Source of the DNA: Oscillospiraceae bacterium
GTDB lineage: Bacteria; Bacillota_A; Clostridia; Oscillospirales; Oscillospiraceae
Reading direction: 5' to 3'
Assembly (NCBI GenBank): GCA_017627975.1
Contig: JAGAFT010000192.1
Location: 1-19,641 of the forward strand
Length of the DNA stretch: 19,641 nt
In this document: positions 1-7,041 of the stretch, piece by piece
Layout of the letters: every line of letters begins with the position of its first letter
How positions within the stretch are numbered: position 1 is the first letter of the stretch
The notes under the pieces: generated by a model
Databases searched by the model: none
Seen by the model: only the letters and a program-made list of their open reading frames with translations
Told to the model about the DNA's origin: nothing
Made by a program: the position numbers and the translations under genes

Positions 1-1745
1 GCATAGAGCTTCAGCAGGCCGTGCCGGTATCGGCTCGTAAATCCCTTCCAATGCTTCTGGCGATCTTTAAGCACCGCGTCGATCTCCTTCGGGGTTTTCC
101 GCTCTCCTTTGATTCCGACAATCTCCAGGCGCCGCGCTTCCACGTCGATCTCGATGAGGTCGCCCTCCTCCACAAAGGCAATGGGTCCTCCTGCAGCCGC
201 TTCGGGACTCACATGCCCGATGACCGGTCCGCGTGATGCACCGGAGAAGCGGCCGTCCGTAATCAGCGCGACACTTGCCGCCAGCTTTGGATCGGCACAG
301 ATGGCCTCGCCGGTATAGAACATCTCCGGCATGCCGGAGCCCCTCGGTCCTTCATAGCGGATGAAGACAGCGTCGCCTGGCTGAACCTTGCCGTGGAGCA
401 CGGCATCGATGCAGGCTTCCTCACTGTCATAAGGCTTCGCCCTCAAGGTTGCTTTGAACATATTCTTTGGGCAGGCAGTGTGCTTGATAACACAGCCCTC
501 CGGCGCCAGATTGCCCCGCAGGATGGCAATGCTGCCGTCGGTGCCCTTGGCATGGTCAAAGTCATGGATGATGTCGGTGCGTGAAACCGTGAGGCCCAGT
601 GCTTTGGTCTTCTCCCGGAGGATCTCATCACAGTGCTCATAGAAACCGTTTTTCTTCAGGTCTTCCAGGTTTTCTCCAAGGGTCTTTCCGGTCACAGTCA
701 GGACATCCAGATGGAGCATGGACTTGATCTCCTCCATCACCCTAGGGACGCCTCCCGCATAATAGAAGTACTGTGCGGGCCAGTCCCCGGAGGGTCGGAT
801 GTTCAGCAGGTAATGCGCCCCGCGGTGCATCCGGTCAAAGGTGTCGGCATCAATGGTAAAGCCGAACTCGTGCGCAATAGCCGGCAGGTGCATCGTGGCG
901 TTGGTGGAGCCGGAGATCGCCGCATGGACCATGATGGCGTTTTCAAAGCTCTTCATCGTCACGATGTCTTCGGCTTTGATGCCCTGCCTCACCAGCTCCA
1001 TCAGCTGTCTGCCCGCCTGACGGGCGGCCTCGGCCAGCTCCGGCGCCGTCGCGGGCATCAGGGCGGTTCCCGGCAGCATCAGGCCCAGCGCCTCGGCCAT
1101 GATCTGCATGGTGGAGGCGGTTCCCATAAAGGAGCAGGCGCCGCAGCTGGGACAGGCGTTGTGTTTGTAGTATTCGAGCTGTTCGATGGGGATGACGCCC
1201 GTTTTTTCCCAGGCGTCAAACTTTCCGATCTGTTCCAAGGTCAGCAATTCGTTGATCGCGCAGGCCGGATCCTGCGCCACATACTGCTTCGGCAGCATGT
1301 GCGCCTCCATGACACCACCTGTGACGACGACGGCACTCATCTCTTTCAGCCGCCCGATACTCATCAGCATGGCGGGCATGGACTTGTCGCAGCTGGCGAT
1401 GAACACGCCGCCGTCAAAGCCGGTGGCATTGGCCTGTGCCTCTACCAGATTGACGATTGCGTCCCGGTGTGGCAGAGAGTAGTTGATCCCGTCATGGCCC
1501 TGGGCAATCCCGTCGCACATGTCGGTCGCAAAATAACGTGCGGCCTTACCGCCGCTCTCATTGACCCCCTGCACAGCCTCTTCGACGAAGCGGTTCAGAT
1601 GCGCAGAACCGGGATGGCTGTCGCCGAAGGTACTCTCCACCATGATCTGGGGCTTGTCCAGATCTTCAACCTTCCAGCCCATTCCCATCCGAAGGGGATC
1701 CATTTCAGGCGCAAGCCTGCGTACTTCCTGACTTTTCAGCATCAT
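1..1745 (-). CDS. IlvD/EDD-family acid-sugar dehydratase (3' end outside window)
   Basis: The frame stays open for 581 codons to the left edge, so only the last few C-terminal residues should be missing (family members are about 550-600 aa). Family features seen: SCDKSMP (C119, D120, K121, the lysine that is carbamylated in relatives), CGACSFMGTA (C201, C204), TDMCDGI (C77, D78), RYEGPRG (E465) and DGRFSGAS (S501, the position of the catalytic serine). Such enzymes use an Fe-S cluster and Mg2+ to dehydrate 2,3-dihydroxy acids or aldonates to 2-keto-3-deoxy acids. The sugar-acid neighbours argue for an aldonate rather than the branched-chain amino-acid intermediate. Oddity: the usual first cluster cysteine is Gly46 here. 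AAGGAG lies 5 nt before the first of two consecutive ATGs; the second ATG (1742) is equally possible. It starts 20 bp after the enolase-family gene and is surely co-transcribed. Family call is firm; substrate unknown. Confidence 0.9.
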   Translation of the reverse strand, partial: MMLKSQEVRRLAPEMDPLRMGMGWKVEDLDKPQIMVESTFGDSHPGSAHLNRFVEEAVQGVNESGGKAARYFATDMCDGIAQGHDGINYSLPHRDAIVNLVEAQANATGFDGGVFIASCDKSMPAMLMSIGRLKEMSAVVVTGGVMEAHMLPKQYVAQDPACAINELLTLEQIGKFDAWEKTGVIPIEQLEYYKHNACPSCGACSFMGTASTMQIMAEALGLMLPGTALMPATAPELAEAARQAGRQLMELVRQGIKAEDIVTMKSFENAIMVHAAISGSTNATMHLPAIAHEFGFTIDADTFDRMHRGAHYLLNIRPSGDWPAQYFYYAGGVPRVMEEIKSMLHLDVLTVTGKTLGENLEDLKKNGFYEHCDEILREKTKALGLTVSRTDIIHDFDHAKGTDGSIAILRGNLAPEGCVIKHTACPKNMFKATLRAKPYDSEEACIDAVLHGKVQPGDAVFIRYEGPRGSGMPEMFYTGEAICADPKLAASVALITDGRFSGASRGPVIGHVSPEAAAGGPIAFVEEGDLIEIDVEARRLEIVGIKGERKTPKEIDAVLKDRQKHWKGFTSRYRHGLLKLY

Positions 1746-1765
1746 CGTGTCTCCTTTGGTTCCGG

Positions 1766-3016
1766 TTACGGCGTCTGCAGGCTGCCGTCCCGGTTTCTGG
1801 TCTGTGTCCAGGTGGTCACCGTATTCTCACAGGGATATTTCATAGCTTCCTTTTCGTTCAGATCAACACCGAGACCGGGTCTGTCATTTGCATAGACAAA
1901 TCCGTCACCGCCGTACTCGGGCATGCCGGGAAATACATCGAGCAGAGCGCCTTTCGGGCCGCTCAGCTTCTGGATGACAAAGTTCGGCGGTTCAATGCCG
2001 CTCCACTCCTGCAGACCGAGATTCTGCGCGGCAAGATCAATATGAATATTCGCCGCATGTGCCAGCGGGCTCATATCGCCGGGGCCGTGCCAGCAGATCC
2101 GCACACCGTACTGCTCACAGAATAGCTGAAGCTTGCGTGCCGGCGTAATGCCGCCGACCTGACTGAGGTGAACCCTCATATAGTCGATGCTCCGCTTCTC
2201 AACGGCATGGCGGTATTCTGCGGGATTGTTGAACAACTCGCCCTGTGCCAGCGGGGTCGTACTGGTCTGCTTGATTTTATCCAGCCATTCAATCTGTTCG
2301 AGAGGAACGACATCCTCCATAAAAAACAGCTTGTACGGCTCCATCTCCTTGACAAAGCTCACTGCTTCCGTCGGGTGGATGCGTTCATGCACATCGTGGA
2401 CCAGGTCCACCTCGAAACCTTCCCTGGCGCGGATGCCGTCAAAGAGCTTCAGGGTGCTCTTGATATACTCTTTGCTGTCCAGATAGACACCCGGAAGGGC
2501 ACCTTTGGCCGCCCAATCGGGTGCTTCGCCGTATCCGCCGCCGCCGTATCCGCCGCACTGGCAGCGCAGATGACGGACGCCGATGGACCGGTACATGTCG
2601 ATGTTGTCGCAGATCTCGCTTACATCCGCGCCGTCCACATGACGGTACACGGGAACACCTTCGCGGACTTTTCCGCCGAACAGATCATATACCGGCATAT
2701 TCGCCATTTTTCCCTTGATATCCCATAGGGCCATATCCACGCCGGAGATGGCGTTGTTGACCACGGGGCCGGTGCGCCAGTAAGCATTCTGATGCATGAG
2801 CTGCCACAGTTCACTGATGCGGCTGACCTCTCTGCCCACCACCAGAGGCTTCAGATAGGTTTCGATCAGATGCTGCACGGTAAGATGCCGATACGCAAAT
2901 GTCGCACAGCCCAAACCGTAGAGTCCGGGTTCGCTGGTCTCCACCTTGACGACAACCAGATTAATCCCTTCCGGAGCAGTGCAGATCACCTTTACATCGC
3001 GGATAACCGGATTCAT
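1766..3016 (-). CDS. Enolase-superfamily sugar-acid dehydratase, ManD/RspA subgroup
   Basis: A 416-aa protein of the mannonate dehydratase (ManD/RspA) subgroup, which removes water from D-mannonate or related aldonates to give 2-keto-3-deoxygluconate. Expected residues are present: metal ligands D208, E234 and E260 (DVHER, FMED, QGEL), H210, R281 in RVHLSQVGG, H310 in WHGPGD and E337 in LQEW. The active-site loop RCQCGGYGGGGYG (151-163) supplies R151 and probably Y162, matching the Arg/Tyr pair of characterised ManD but one residue shorter and very glycine-rich. The residue two after H310 is proline; published ManD work, as I recall it, links Pro there with low or no mannonate activity, so the true substrate may differ. 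The start has GGGAGG 8 nt upstream. It sits 69 bp after the dehydrogenase, with a terminator-like hairpin between them, and 20 bp before the IlvD-family gene. Cytoplasmic. Confidence 0.9.
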   Translation of the reverse strand: MNPVIRDVKVICTAPEGINLVVVKVETSEPGLYGLGCATFAYRHLTVQHLIETYLKPLVVGREVSRISELWQLMHQNAYWRTGPVVNNAISGVDMALWDIKGKMANMPVYDLFGGKVREGVPVYRHVDGADVSEICDNIDMYRSIGVRHLRCQCGGYGGGGYGEAPDWAAKGALPGVYLDSKEYIKSTLKLFDGIRAREGFEVDLVHDVHERIHPTEAVSFVKEMEPYKLFFMEDVVPLEQIEWLDKIKQTSTTPLAQGELFNNPAEYRHAVEKRSIDYMRVHLSQVGGITPARKLQLFCEQYGVRICWHGPGDMSPLAHAANIHIDLAAQNLGLQEWSGIEPPNFVIQKLSGPKGALLDVFPGMPEYGGDGFVYANDRPGLGVDLNEKEAMKYPCENTVTTWTQTRNRDGSLQTP

Positions 3017-3035
3017 TGTTTTTTCCTCCCGTCTG

Positions 3036-3067
3036 AAAAAGAAAGGGATATGCTTCCATATCCCTTT
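3036..3067 (-). terminator. Terminator-like hairpin inside the sugar-acid operon
   Basis: A perfect 11-bp stem (3042-3052 with 3057-3067, AAAGGGATATG paired with CATATCCCTTT) closes a 4-nt loop. In the minus direction it is followed by C and then five Ts (3040-3036). It lies between the dehydrogenase stop and the ribosome site of the ManD-like gene. The stem is A/T-rich at its foot, so termination is probably partial. It could lower expression of the two dehydratases relative to the transporter, or mark a 3' end. Confidence 0.6.
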
Positions 3068-3085
3068 TGCCAGGCTTTATTTGAT

Positions 3086-3865
3086 TTACATGACAAGGTA
3101 TCCGCCGTCGACGGGGATAATGGCGCCGCCGAGGTAATCGCTTGCATGAGATGCGAGGAAGATGCAGGGGCCCTTCATGTCGTTTCCGGTGCCCCAGCGG
3201 TGTGCCGGGATCCGCTGTGTCAGTTCATCATAACGCTGCTGCGTGAACTTCGGATTGTTGGGATCGGTAAGCGCCACGTTCATCTCGGTGTCCATATAGC
3301 CGGGTGCCAGGGCGTTAATGTTGATGCCGTACTGCAGCAGGTCGTTGCTGAAGGCCTTTGCCAGCTGGGCAACGCCGCCTTTCGCAGCAGAATATGCCGG
3401 AACCGTCTTTCCGCCGAAGAAGGAGCACATGGACGCAATCAGAATGATCTTACCATATCCCTTCGGCTTCATGACGTTGGCTGCCGCACGTGCAAGCCAG
3501 AACACGGAGTTGAGGTTGGTGTTGATGACATCATCCCAGTCCTGATCGGGGAACTCGTTGGACGGATGACGGCGCTGAATGCCGTGGGCAGCAACCAGAA
3601 TGTCGAGGTCGCCCAGCAGCTCCATGCACTTGTTGAAGCCCTCGTTGCAGGACTCGCGGTCTGCAAGGTTCGCCTTCACACCGTGGCACTTGAATCCCTT
3701 GGCCTTGAAATCTTCCGCAACCGCGAAAACCTTGTCGCTGGTGCCGATGATGGCAACCTCAACACCGGACTCCATCAGACCTTCTGCCATGCCCTTGCCG
3801 AGACCTCTGGTGCCGCCCGTGACGATTGCTTTCTTTCCGGAAATGTCAAACATGCTGTTAACCAT
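3086..3865 (-). CDS. Short-chain dehydrogenase, KduD / gluconate 5-dehydrogenase-like
   Basis: A 259-aa classical SDR. It has the cofactor motif TGGTRGLG (16-23), AAHG (92-95), NTN (115-117), catalytic S145, and the Y158-x3-K162 pair in AYSAAKGG, followed by the ALAPGYMDT segment. Closest recognised relatives interconvert keto and hydroxy sugar acids at C5 (2-dehydro-3-deoxygluconate 5-dehydrogenase KduD, gluconate 5-dehydrogenase IdnO/Gno). I chose ATG 3865 because AAGGAG lies 9 nt upstream; the earlier in-frame ATG (3883) runs straight into that ribosome site and would add six unusual residues. It begins 41 bp after the dctM stop, so it belongs to the transporter operon. In this locus it could convert an imported keto- or aldonic acid into the substrate of a dehydratase, or act on the 2-keto-3-deoxy product. 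NAD(H) versus NADP(H) preference cannot be read with confidence. Confidence 0.88.
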   Translation of the reverse strand: MVNSMFDISGKKAIVTGGTRGLGKGMAEGLMESGVEVAIIGTSDKVFAVAEDFKAKGFKCHGVKANLADRESCNEGFNKCMELLGDLDILVAAHGIQRRHPSNEFPDQDWDDVINTNLNSVFWLARAAANVMKPKGYGKIILIASMCSFFGGKTVPAYSAAKGGVAQLAKAFSNDLLQYGININALAPGYMDTEMNVALTDPNNPKFTQQRYDELTQRIPAHRWGTGNDMKGPCIFLASHASDYLGGAIIPVDGGYLVM

Positions 3866-3906
3866 AATTATATTCTCCTTCATAAGATTATATAGATGTC
3901 ATGAGA

Positions 3907-5196
3907 TTACTTGATCAGGAAGGTGCAGAACTTCTCAGAGAAGACACACAGGAAGAAGACTGCGGTATAGCCGATAAAGAACGGAATTTCCGCTTTGGAA
4001 ATCTCGCCGATTTTGAGTTCCCGTACCGACCGGGTAACCTGTACGGCGGAGAAGATATTGACTGCAACCGGCGGTGTCATTGTTCCAATGACGTTGGAGA
4101 TGCAGAGGATCATACCAAAGTGGATCACATCGATGCCCATGCTGCTGGCAATTGGCCAGAGCACCGGAACCAGAAGAACTGCGATGGCCGTGCCTTCCAT
4201 GAAGGTTCCGAAGATGAGCAGGATGATGGCGACAACCAGGCAGAACAGGGTCTTGTTCAGGTTCATGCTGATGACAAAGTCCACCAGAGCCTTGGATGCG
4301 CCGGAGTAGGTGAAGACCCAGGAGAAGGCCGTAGATGCCGCGATGATGAAGAGGATCATGGCCGAACTCTTGGCCGACTTCATCAGAATCGGGATCAGAT
4401 CACGAATCGTCAGTTCTTTATAGATAAACACGCCGGCAATGAACGCCCAGACACAGGCAACGGCTGCGCTCTCCGTTGCAGTCAGCAGACCGGAGTAGAT
4501 TCCGCCGAGGATAATGACCGGAGTCAGAAGAGCGGGGATTGCATTGAGGAAGATCTTGCCGATTTCTTTTCCGCTGCGTTTGACATGTACCTTCGGCCAC
4601 TTCTCTTTGTGGGCAAAAAAGATGACTTCCACAATGAGAACCAGCATGATGACAATGCCGATCATCAGGCCTTCCGTGAACATGTTGGTAACCGAGGCTC
4701 CTGTCAACGTGCAGTAGAGCACCATGATGATGGAAGGCGGAATAATCGGCCCCAAGCCGCCGGAAACCACCAGAAGACCTGCCGTTCTGGCTTCGGGGTA
4801 GCCGTCTTTGACCATCTCGGCGTACAGCATGGAACCGATGGCAACGACTGTTGCAGGCGCAGAACCGGACAGGGCAGCAAAGAATGCGCAGGCAAGAACC
4901 AGCGCCACTCCCATGCCGCCGCGGATATTGCCGATCAGGCAGTTTGCAAAGTTGACGATCCTTCGGGAGATTCCTCCGCCGGCCATCAGGTTTCCGGCCA
5001 GGATGAAGAACGCAATCGCCATGATGGAGGTGGACTGGAGACCGCCGAACAGGCGCTGGGCAATGACTGCAGGGGAAACCCCGAGGTCACCAAAGATAAC
5101 CGCCGCCAGAGAGCCGACGCCGAGGGAAATGGAGATCGGAACGCCGATCACAATGCAGATGGCAAAAACCAGGAACAGAATAATGCCGGCATTCAT
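3907..5196 (-). CDS. dctM: TRAP transporter large permease subunit (DctM family)
   Basis: A 429-aa, strongly hydrophobic protein with many membrane segments, the normal size for a stand-alone DctM. Hallmarks are SGSAPATVVAIG (110-121) and GPIIPPSI (149-156), both conserved in the sodium-coupled transport subunit of tripartite ATP-independent periplasmic transporters. It forms the ion-driven channel with DctQ and receives substrate from DctP. The start overlaps the dctQ stop as ATGA (5193-5196) and has purine-rich ribosome sites inside the end of dctQ, so translation of the two is coupled. A dehydrogenase and two dehydratases for sugar acids follow directly, which suggests a hexuronate or aldonate as cargo. 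Confidence 0.95.
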   Translation of the reverse strand: MNAGIILFLVFAICIVIGVPISISLGVGSLAAVIFGDLGVSPAVIAQRLFGGLQSTSIMAIAFFILAGNLMAGGGISRRIVNFANCLIGNIRGGMGVALVLACAFFAALSGSAPATVVAIGSMLYAEMVKDGYPEARTAGLLVVSGGLGPIIPPSIIMVLYCTLTGASVTNMFTEGLMIGIVIMLVLIVEVIFFAHKEKWPKVHVKRSGKEIGKIFLNAIPALLTPVIILGGIYSGLLTATESAAVACVWAFIAGVFIYKELTIRDLIPILMKSAKSSAMILFIIAASTAFSWVFTYSGASKALVDFVISMNLNKTLFCLVVAIILLIFGTFMEGTAIAVLLVPVLWPIASSMGIDVIHFGMILCISNVIGTMTPPVAVNIFSAVQVTRSVRELKIGEISKAEIPFFIGYTAVFFLCVFSEKFCTFLIK

Positions 5197-5753
5197 TTTT
5201 TCTCCGCCTCCTTCTTCTTGCTGCCGAAGACCGTATCGATAATCTCGTCAACCTTTGTGATGGAATCCATCGGGATGTTGAAAACTTCTCCGATCAACAT
5301 CAGGATCTGTGTGATCATCATCAGCCCAAAGGAAATGGACAGGGAAAGATAAAGCGTATACATGGGGATGTTCATCACCGGGCTGGTCTGTGCAGTCTTG
5401 ATCTGCTTTGCGACCAGGGCATTTCCGTTGCGGAACATCATATAGACAAAGTAAATCACCACAAGGCGTGCAATGATCCCAAGGACTTTGCCGGCGGTTT
5501 TGCCCTCCAGCTTGCTGGTCAGCGCAGTAACACTGACCTGCGTACCGTCACGAAGACCGAGCTCCGTACCCAGCAGAACCATGTAGACCATGGAATAGAG
5601 CGCAAGCTCCTCTGTCCAGGGCATTGATCCTTTGATGATGTTTCGGTTCACAACACTGATAAAATAACACGCAACCATGAGTGCGAAGGTCAGGGCACAT
5701 GCGACAAGCTCTACCGCTGTCAGACCGCGAACCACCTTATTGAGGGTTTTCAT
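5193..5753 (-). CDS. dctQ: TRAP transporter small permease subunit (DctQ family)
   Basis: A 186-aa protein with four predicted membrane segments (about 14-36, 49-66, 88-108, 128-154) and a lysine/glutamate-rich C-terminal tail. The MPWTEE motif (44-49), with W46 and E48/E49, is the signature of the DctQ fold. This subunit pairs with DctM and is needed for transport. The clearest ribosome site, AAAGGAG, lies unusually far (about 14 nt) from the ATG, with a weaker GAGAAG closer; no alternative start codon lies between. It follows dctP by 90 bp containing a strong hairpin and overlaps dctM by 4 bp. Confidence 0.93.
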   Translation of the reverse strand: MKTLNKVVRGLTAVELVACALTFALMVACYFISVVNRNIIKGSMPWTEELALYSMVYMVLLGTELGLRDGTQVSVTALTSKLEGKTAGKVLGIIARLVVIYFVYMMFRNGNALVAKQIKTAQTSPVMNIPMYTLYLSLSISFGLMMITQILMLIGEVFNIPMDSITKVDEIIDTVFGSKKKEAEKK

Positions 5754-5790
5754 GGGTCTTCTCTTTTCTCCTTTCCGTTGACTGATTAAT

Positions 5791-5822
5791 CGATGAGCAG
5801 ACCGCCATGGGTCTGCTCATCG
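5791..5822 (-). other. Intercistronic mRNA hairpin between dctP and dctQ
   Basis: A perfect 13-bp inverted repeat (CGATGAGCAGACC with GGTCTGCTCATCG) around a 6-nt loop, 22 bp after the dctP stop. There is no T tract after it in the minus direction, so it is unlikely to be an efficient intrinsic terminator. Its position fits the common arrangement in which a hairpin after a binding-protein gene stabilises that mRNA, so that the binding protein is made in excess of the membrane subunits. Confidence 0.7.
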
Positions 5823-5843
5823 TGAGGGAATAACCGTTCGGTC

Positions 5844-6845
5844 TTACTTGACAGCGGCGCGGGCAGCCTCAACGGCGGCAACCCAGGCTTCGTCATAGGT
5901 CGTTCCGTCTGCCTCAACCTTCGCGGCATAAGCTTCCTTCAGGGAATCGATGTCGATGTCGTAGAAGGAGACGCCGACGCCCTTCAGCAGCTCGATGGCC
6001 TCTTCGTTGGCCTCGTTCAGGAACTGCCACTGCTGCTCGCAGCCGGCCCATACGGCCTCGACAAAGGTCTCTTTCAGATCATCGGGAATCTGGTTCCAGG
6101 CATTGTCGCTCATGCACAGGGGGATGTAAACAAAGCTGTGGTGGGTGGTGGTGACAGAATTGACACCGGCTTCATAGAACTTGTTGACCCAGCAGTTGGA
6201 GACAGCGTTTTCGCAGGCGTCGATGGTGCCCTGCTGGAGAGCGGTGAACTGCTCACCGGCGGCCAGAGCGACCGGGTTTGCACCGAAAGAGGTGAAGGCA
6301 GCCAACTGGCCCTTGTTCTGCATGGTGCGGATCTTAACACCCTTGAAGTCGTCGATGCTCTGGATGGGCTTCTTGGAGAAAACATCACGGAAACCGGATT
6401 CCATGTAGCCGATCACGTGGATGCCGAGGGCTTCAGCCTTCTCGTTGATCAGAGCGCCGAGCTCATTCTGTACAGCATAGTTGGCCTGATCCTGAGAATC
6501 CCAGAGGAAGGCCTGGTCAAGGATTGCCATTTCGGGGATGTAGTTGGCAAGAACGGAGTTTGCAGCGCTGGCAATGGCAAGGTCGCCCTGGATTGCCATG
6601 TCGAGGGTATCGGCCTCACCGCCGAGGGTACCGCCGGCAACAACATCGATCTTGATCTTTCCTTCGGTGGCTTCTTCAACGGAGGCGGCGATGGCCTGAG
6701 CACCCTTATAGTAGTTAGACTGCTCATTGTCGACCATGGCAAGCTTGAAGGTGATGGGCTTGTCTGCTGCCAGAGCCGGGGTCATGCCGGCCAGTGCAAA
6801 TACGAGCGTCAGTGCAAGGAGAGCGGAGAGAATGCGCTTGTTCAT
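5844..6845 (-). CDS. dctP: TRAP transporter solute-binding protein (DctP family)
   Basis: A 333-aa extracytoplasmic binding protein. Residues 1-26 form a signal peptide (positive N-terminus, hydrophobic core, ALA-A cleavage site). R173 in KIRTMQN is the conserved arginine that salt-bridges the substrate carboxylate in DctP proteins, and GANPVALAAGEQFTALQQG (188-206) followed by ENAVSN is the typical family core. GFRDVFSKKPI (151-161) is also family-like. The likely cargo is a sugar acid, judged from the downstream enzymes. Oddity: where a lipoprotein signal would read LAGC the sequence reads LAGM (18-21), so there is no lipid-attachment cysteine. AAGGA lies 6 nt before ATG. It is the first gene of the transport/catabolic operon and has its own promoter. 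Confidence 0.95.
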   Translation of the reverse strand: MNKRILSALLALTLVFALAGMTPALAADKPITFKLAMVDNEQSNYYKGAQAIAASVEEATEGKIKIDVVAGGTLGGEADTLDMAIQGDLAIASAANSVLANYIPEMAILDQAFLWDSQDQANYAVQNELGALINEKAEALGIHVIGYMESGFRDVFSKKPIQSIDDFKGVKIRTMQNKGQLAAFTSFGANPVALAAGEQFTALQQGTIDACENAVSNCWVNKFYEAGVNSVTTTHHSFVYIPLCMSDNAWNQIPDDLKETFVEAVWAGCEQQWQFLNEANEEAIELLKGVGVSFYDIDIDSLKEAYAAKVEADGTTYDEAWVAAVEAARAAVK

Positions 6846-6860
6846 AGTGTCCTTCTTTCC

Positions 6861-6875
6861 TGCGGGTATCCCGCA
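6861..6875 (-). promoter_or_regulatory. Hairpin/palindrome just upstream of the dctP ribosome site
   Basis: TGCGGG-TAT-CCCGCA is a perfect 6-bp inverted repeat with a 3-nt loop, ending about 15 nt before the dctP start. In the mRNA it would put a short G+C hairpin directly before the ribosome site, where it could protect the 5' end or tune translation. It could also be a protein-binding palindrome. The role is not shown by the sequence. Confidence 0.45.
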
Positions 6876-6895
6876 TAGTATGATGTAGCACGAAC

Positions 6896-6908
6896 GACGT
6901 CTGACGTC
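6896..6908. promoter_or_regulatory. GACGTC-T-GACGTC palindrome, candidate operator
   Basis: Two GACGTC hexamers separated by one base form a 13-bp palindrome. It falls just downstream of the predicted dctP transcription start, a position where a bound repressor would block initiation or elongation. The GntR/FCD regulator encoded next door is the obvious candidate binder, but the motif is not a known consensus and this is inference. Confidence 0.4.
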
Positions 6909-6921
6909 CTGCCTTGGTAAA

Positions 6922-6951
6922 AAGATAACACTGCTGGCAGCTATTTGTCAA
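6922..6951 (-). promoter_or_regulatory. Sigma-A type promoter of the dctP operon
   Basis: A consensus -35 box TTGACA (6946-6951) is followed 18 bp later by TATCTT (6922-6927), matching the -10 consensus at four of six bases. Transcription would start near 6915, about 70 nt before dctP. An inverted repeat AACACTG/CAGTGTT (6952-6958 and 6927-6933) flanks the -35 box and spacer. A further palindrome, TAGACTTGTCTA (6981-6992), lies about 30 bp upstream of the -35 box. No hairpin with a T tract separates this region from gntR, so read-through from gntR is possible. Confidence 0.6.
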
Positions 6952-7041
6952 CAGTGTTTTGCTCTCTTCAAGTAAATTTGTAGACTTGTCTAAATATTAC
7001 TATGTCACTTTGTGAAATCTGACCAATTACGGCTCTCCCTC

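Noticed and set aside
633..5352. Long plus-strand frames (about 420, 367 and 483 codons) opposite the dehydratase, SDR and dctM genes
   Set aside because: Each lies antisense to a well-supported gene and its composition mirrors that gene's codon bias; none has a domain.
6846..7041. Riboswitch or tRNA in the gap before dctP
   Set aside because: Only short inverted repeats and promoter elements are present; there is no multi-helix fold, conserved riboswitch core or cloverleaf.
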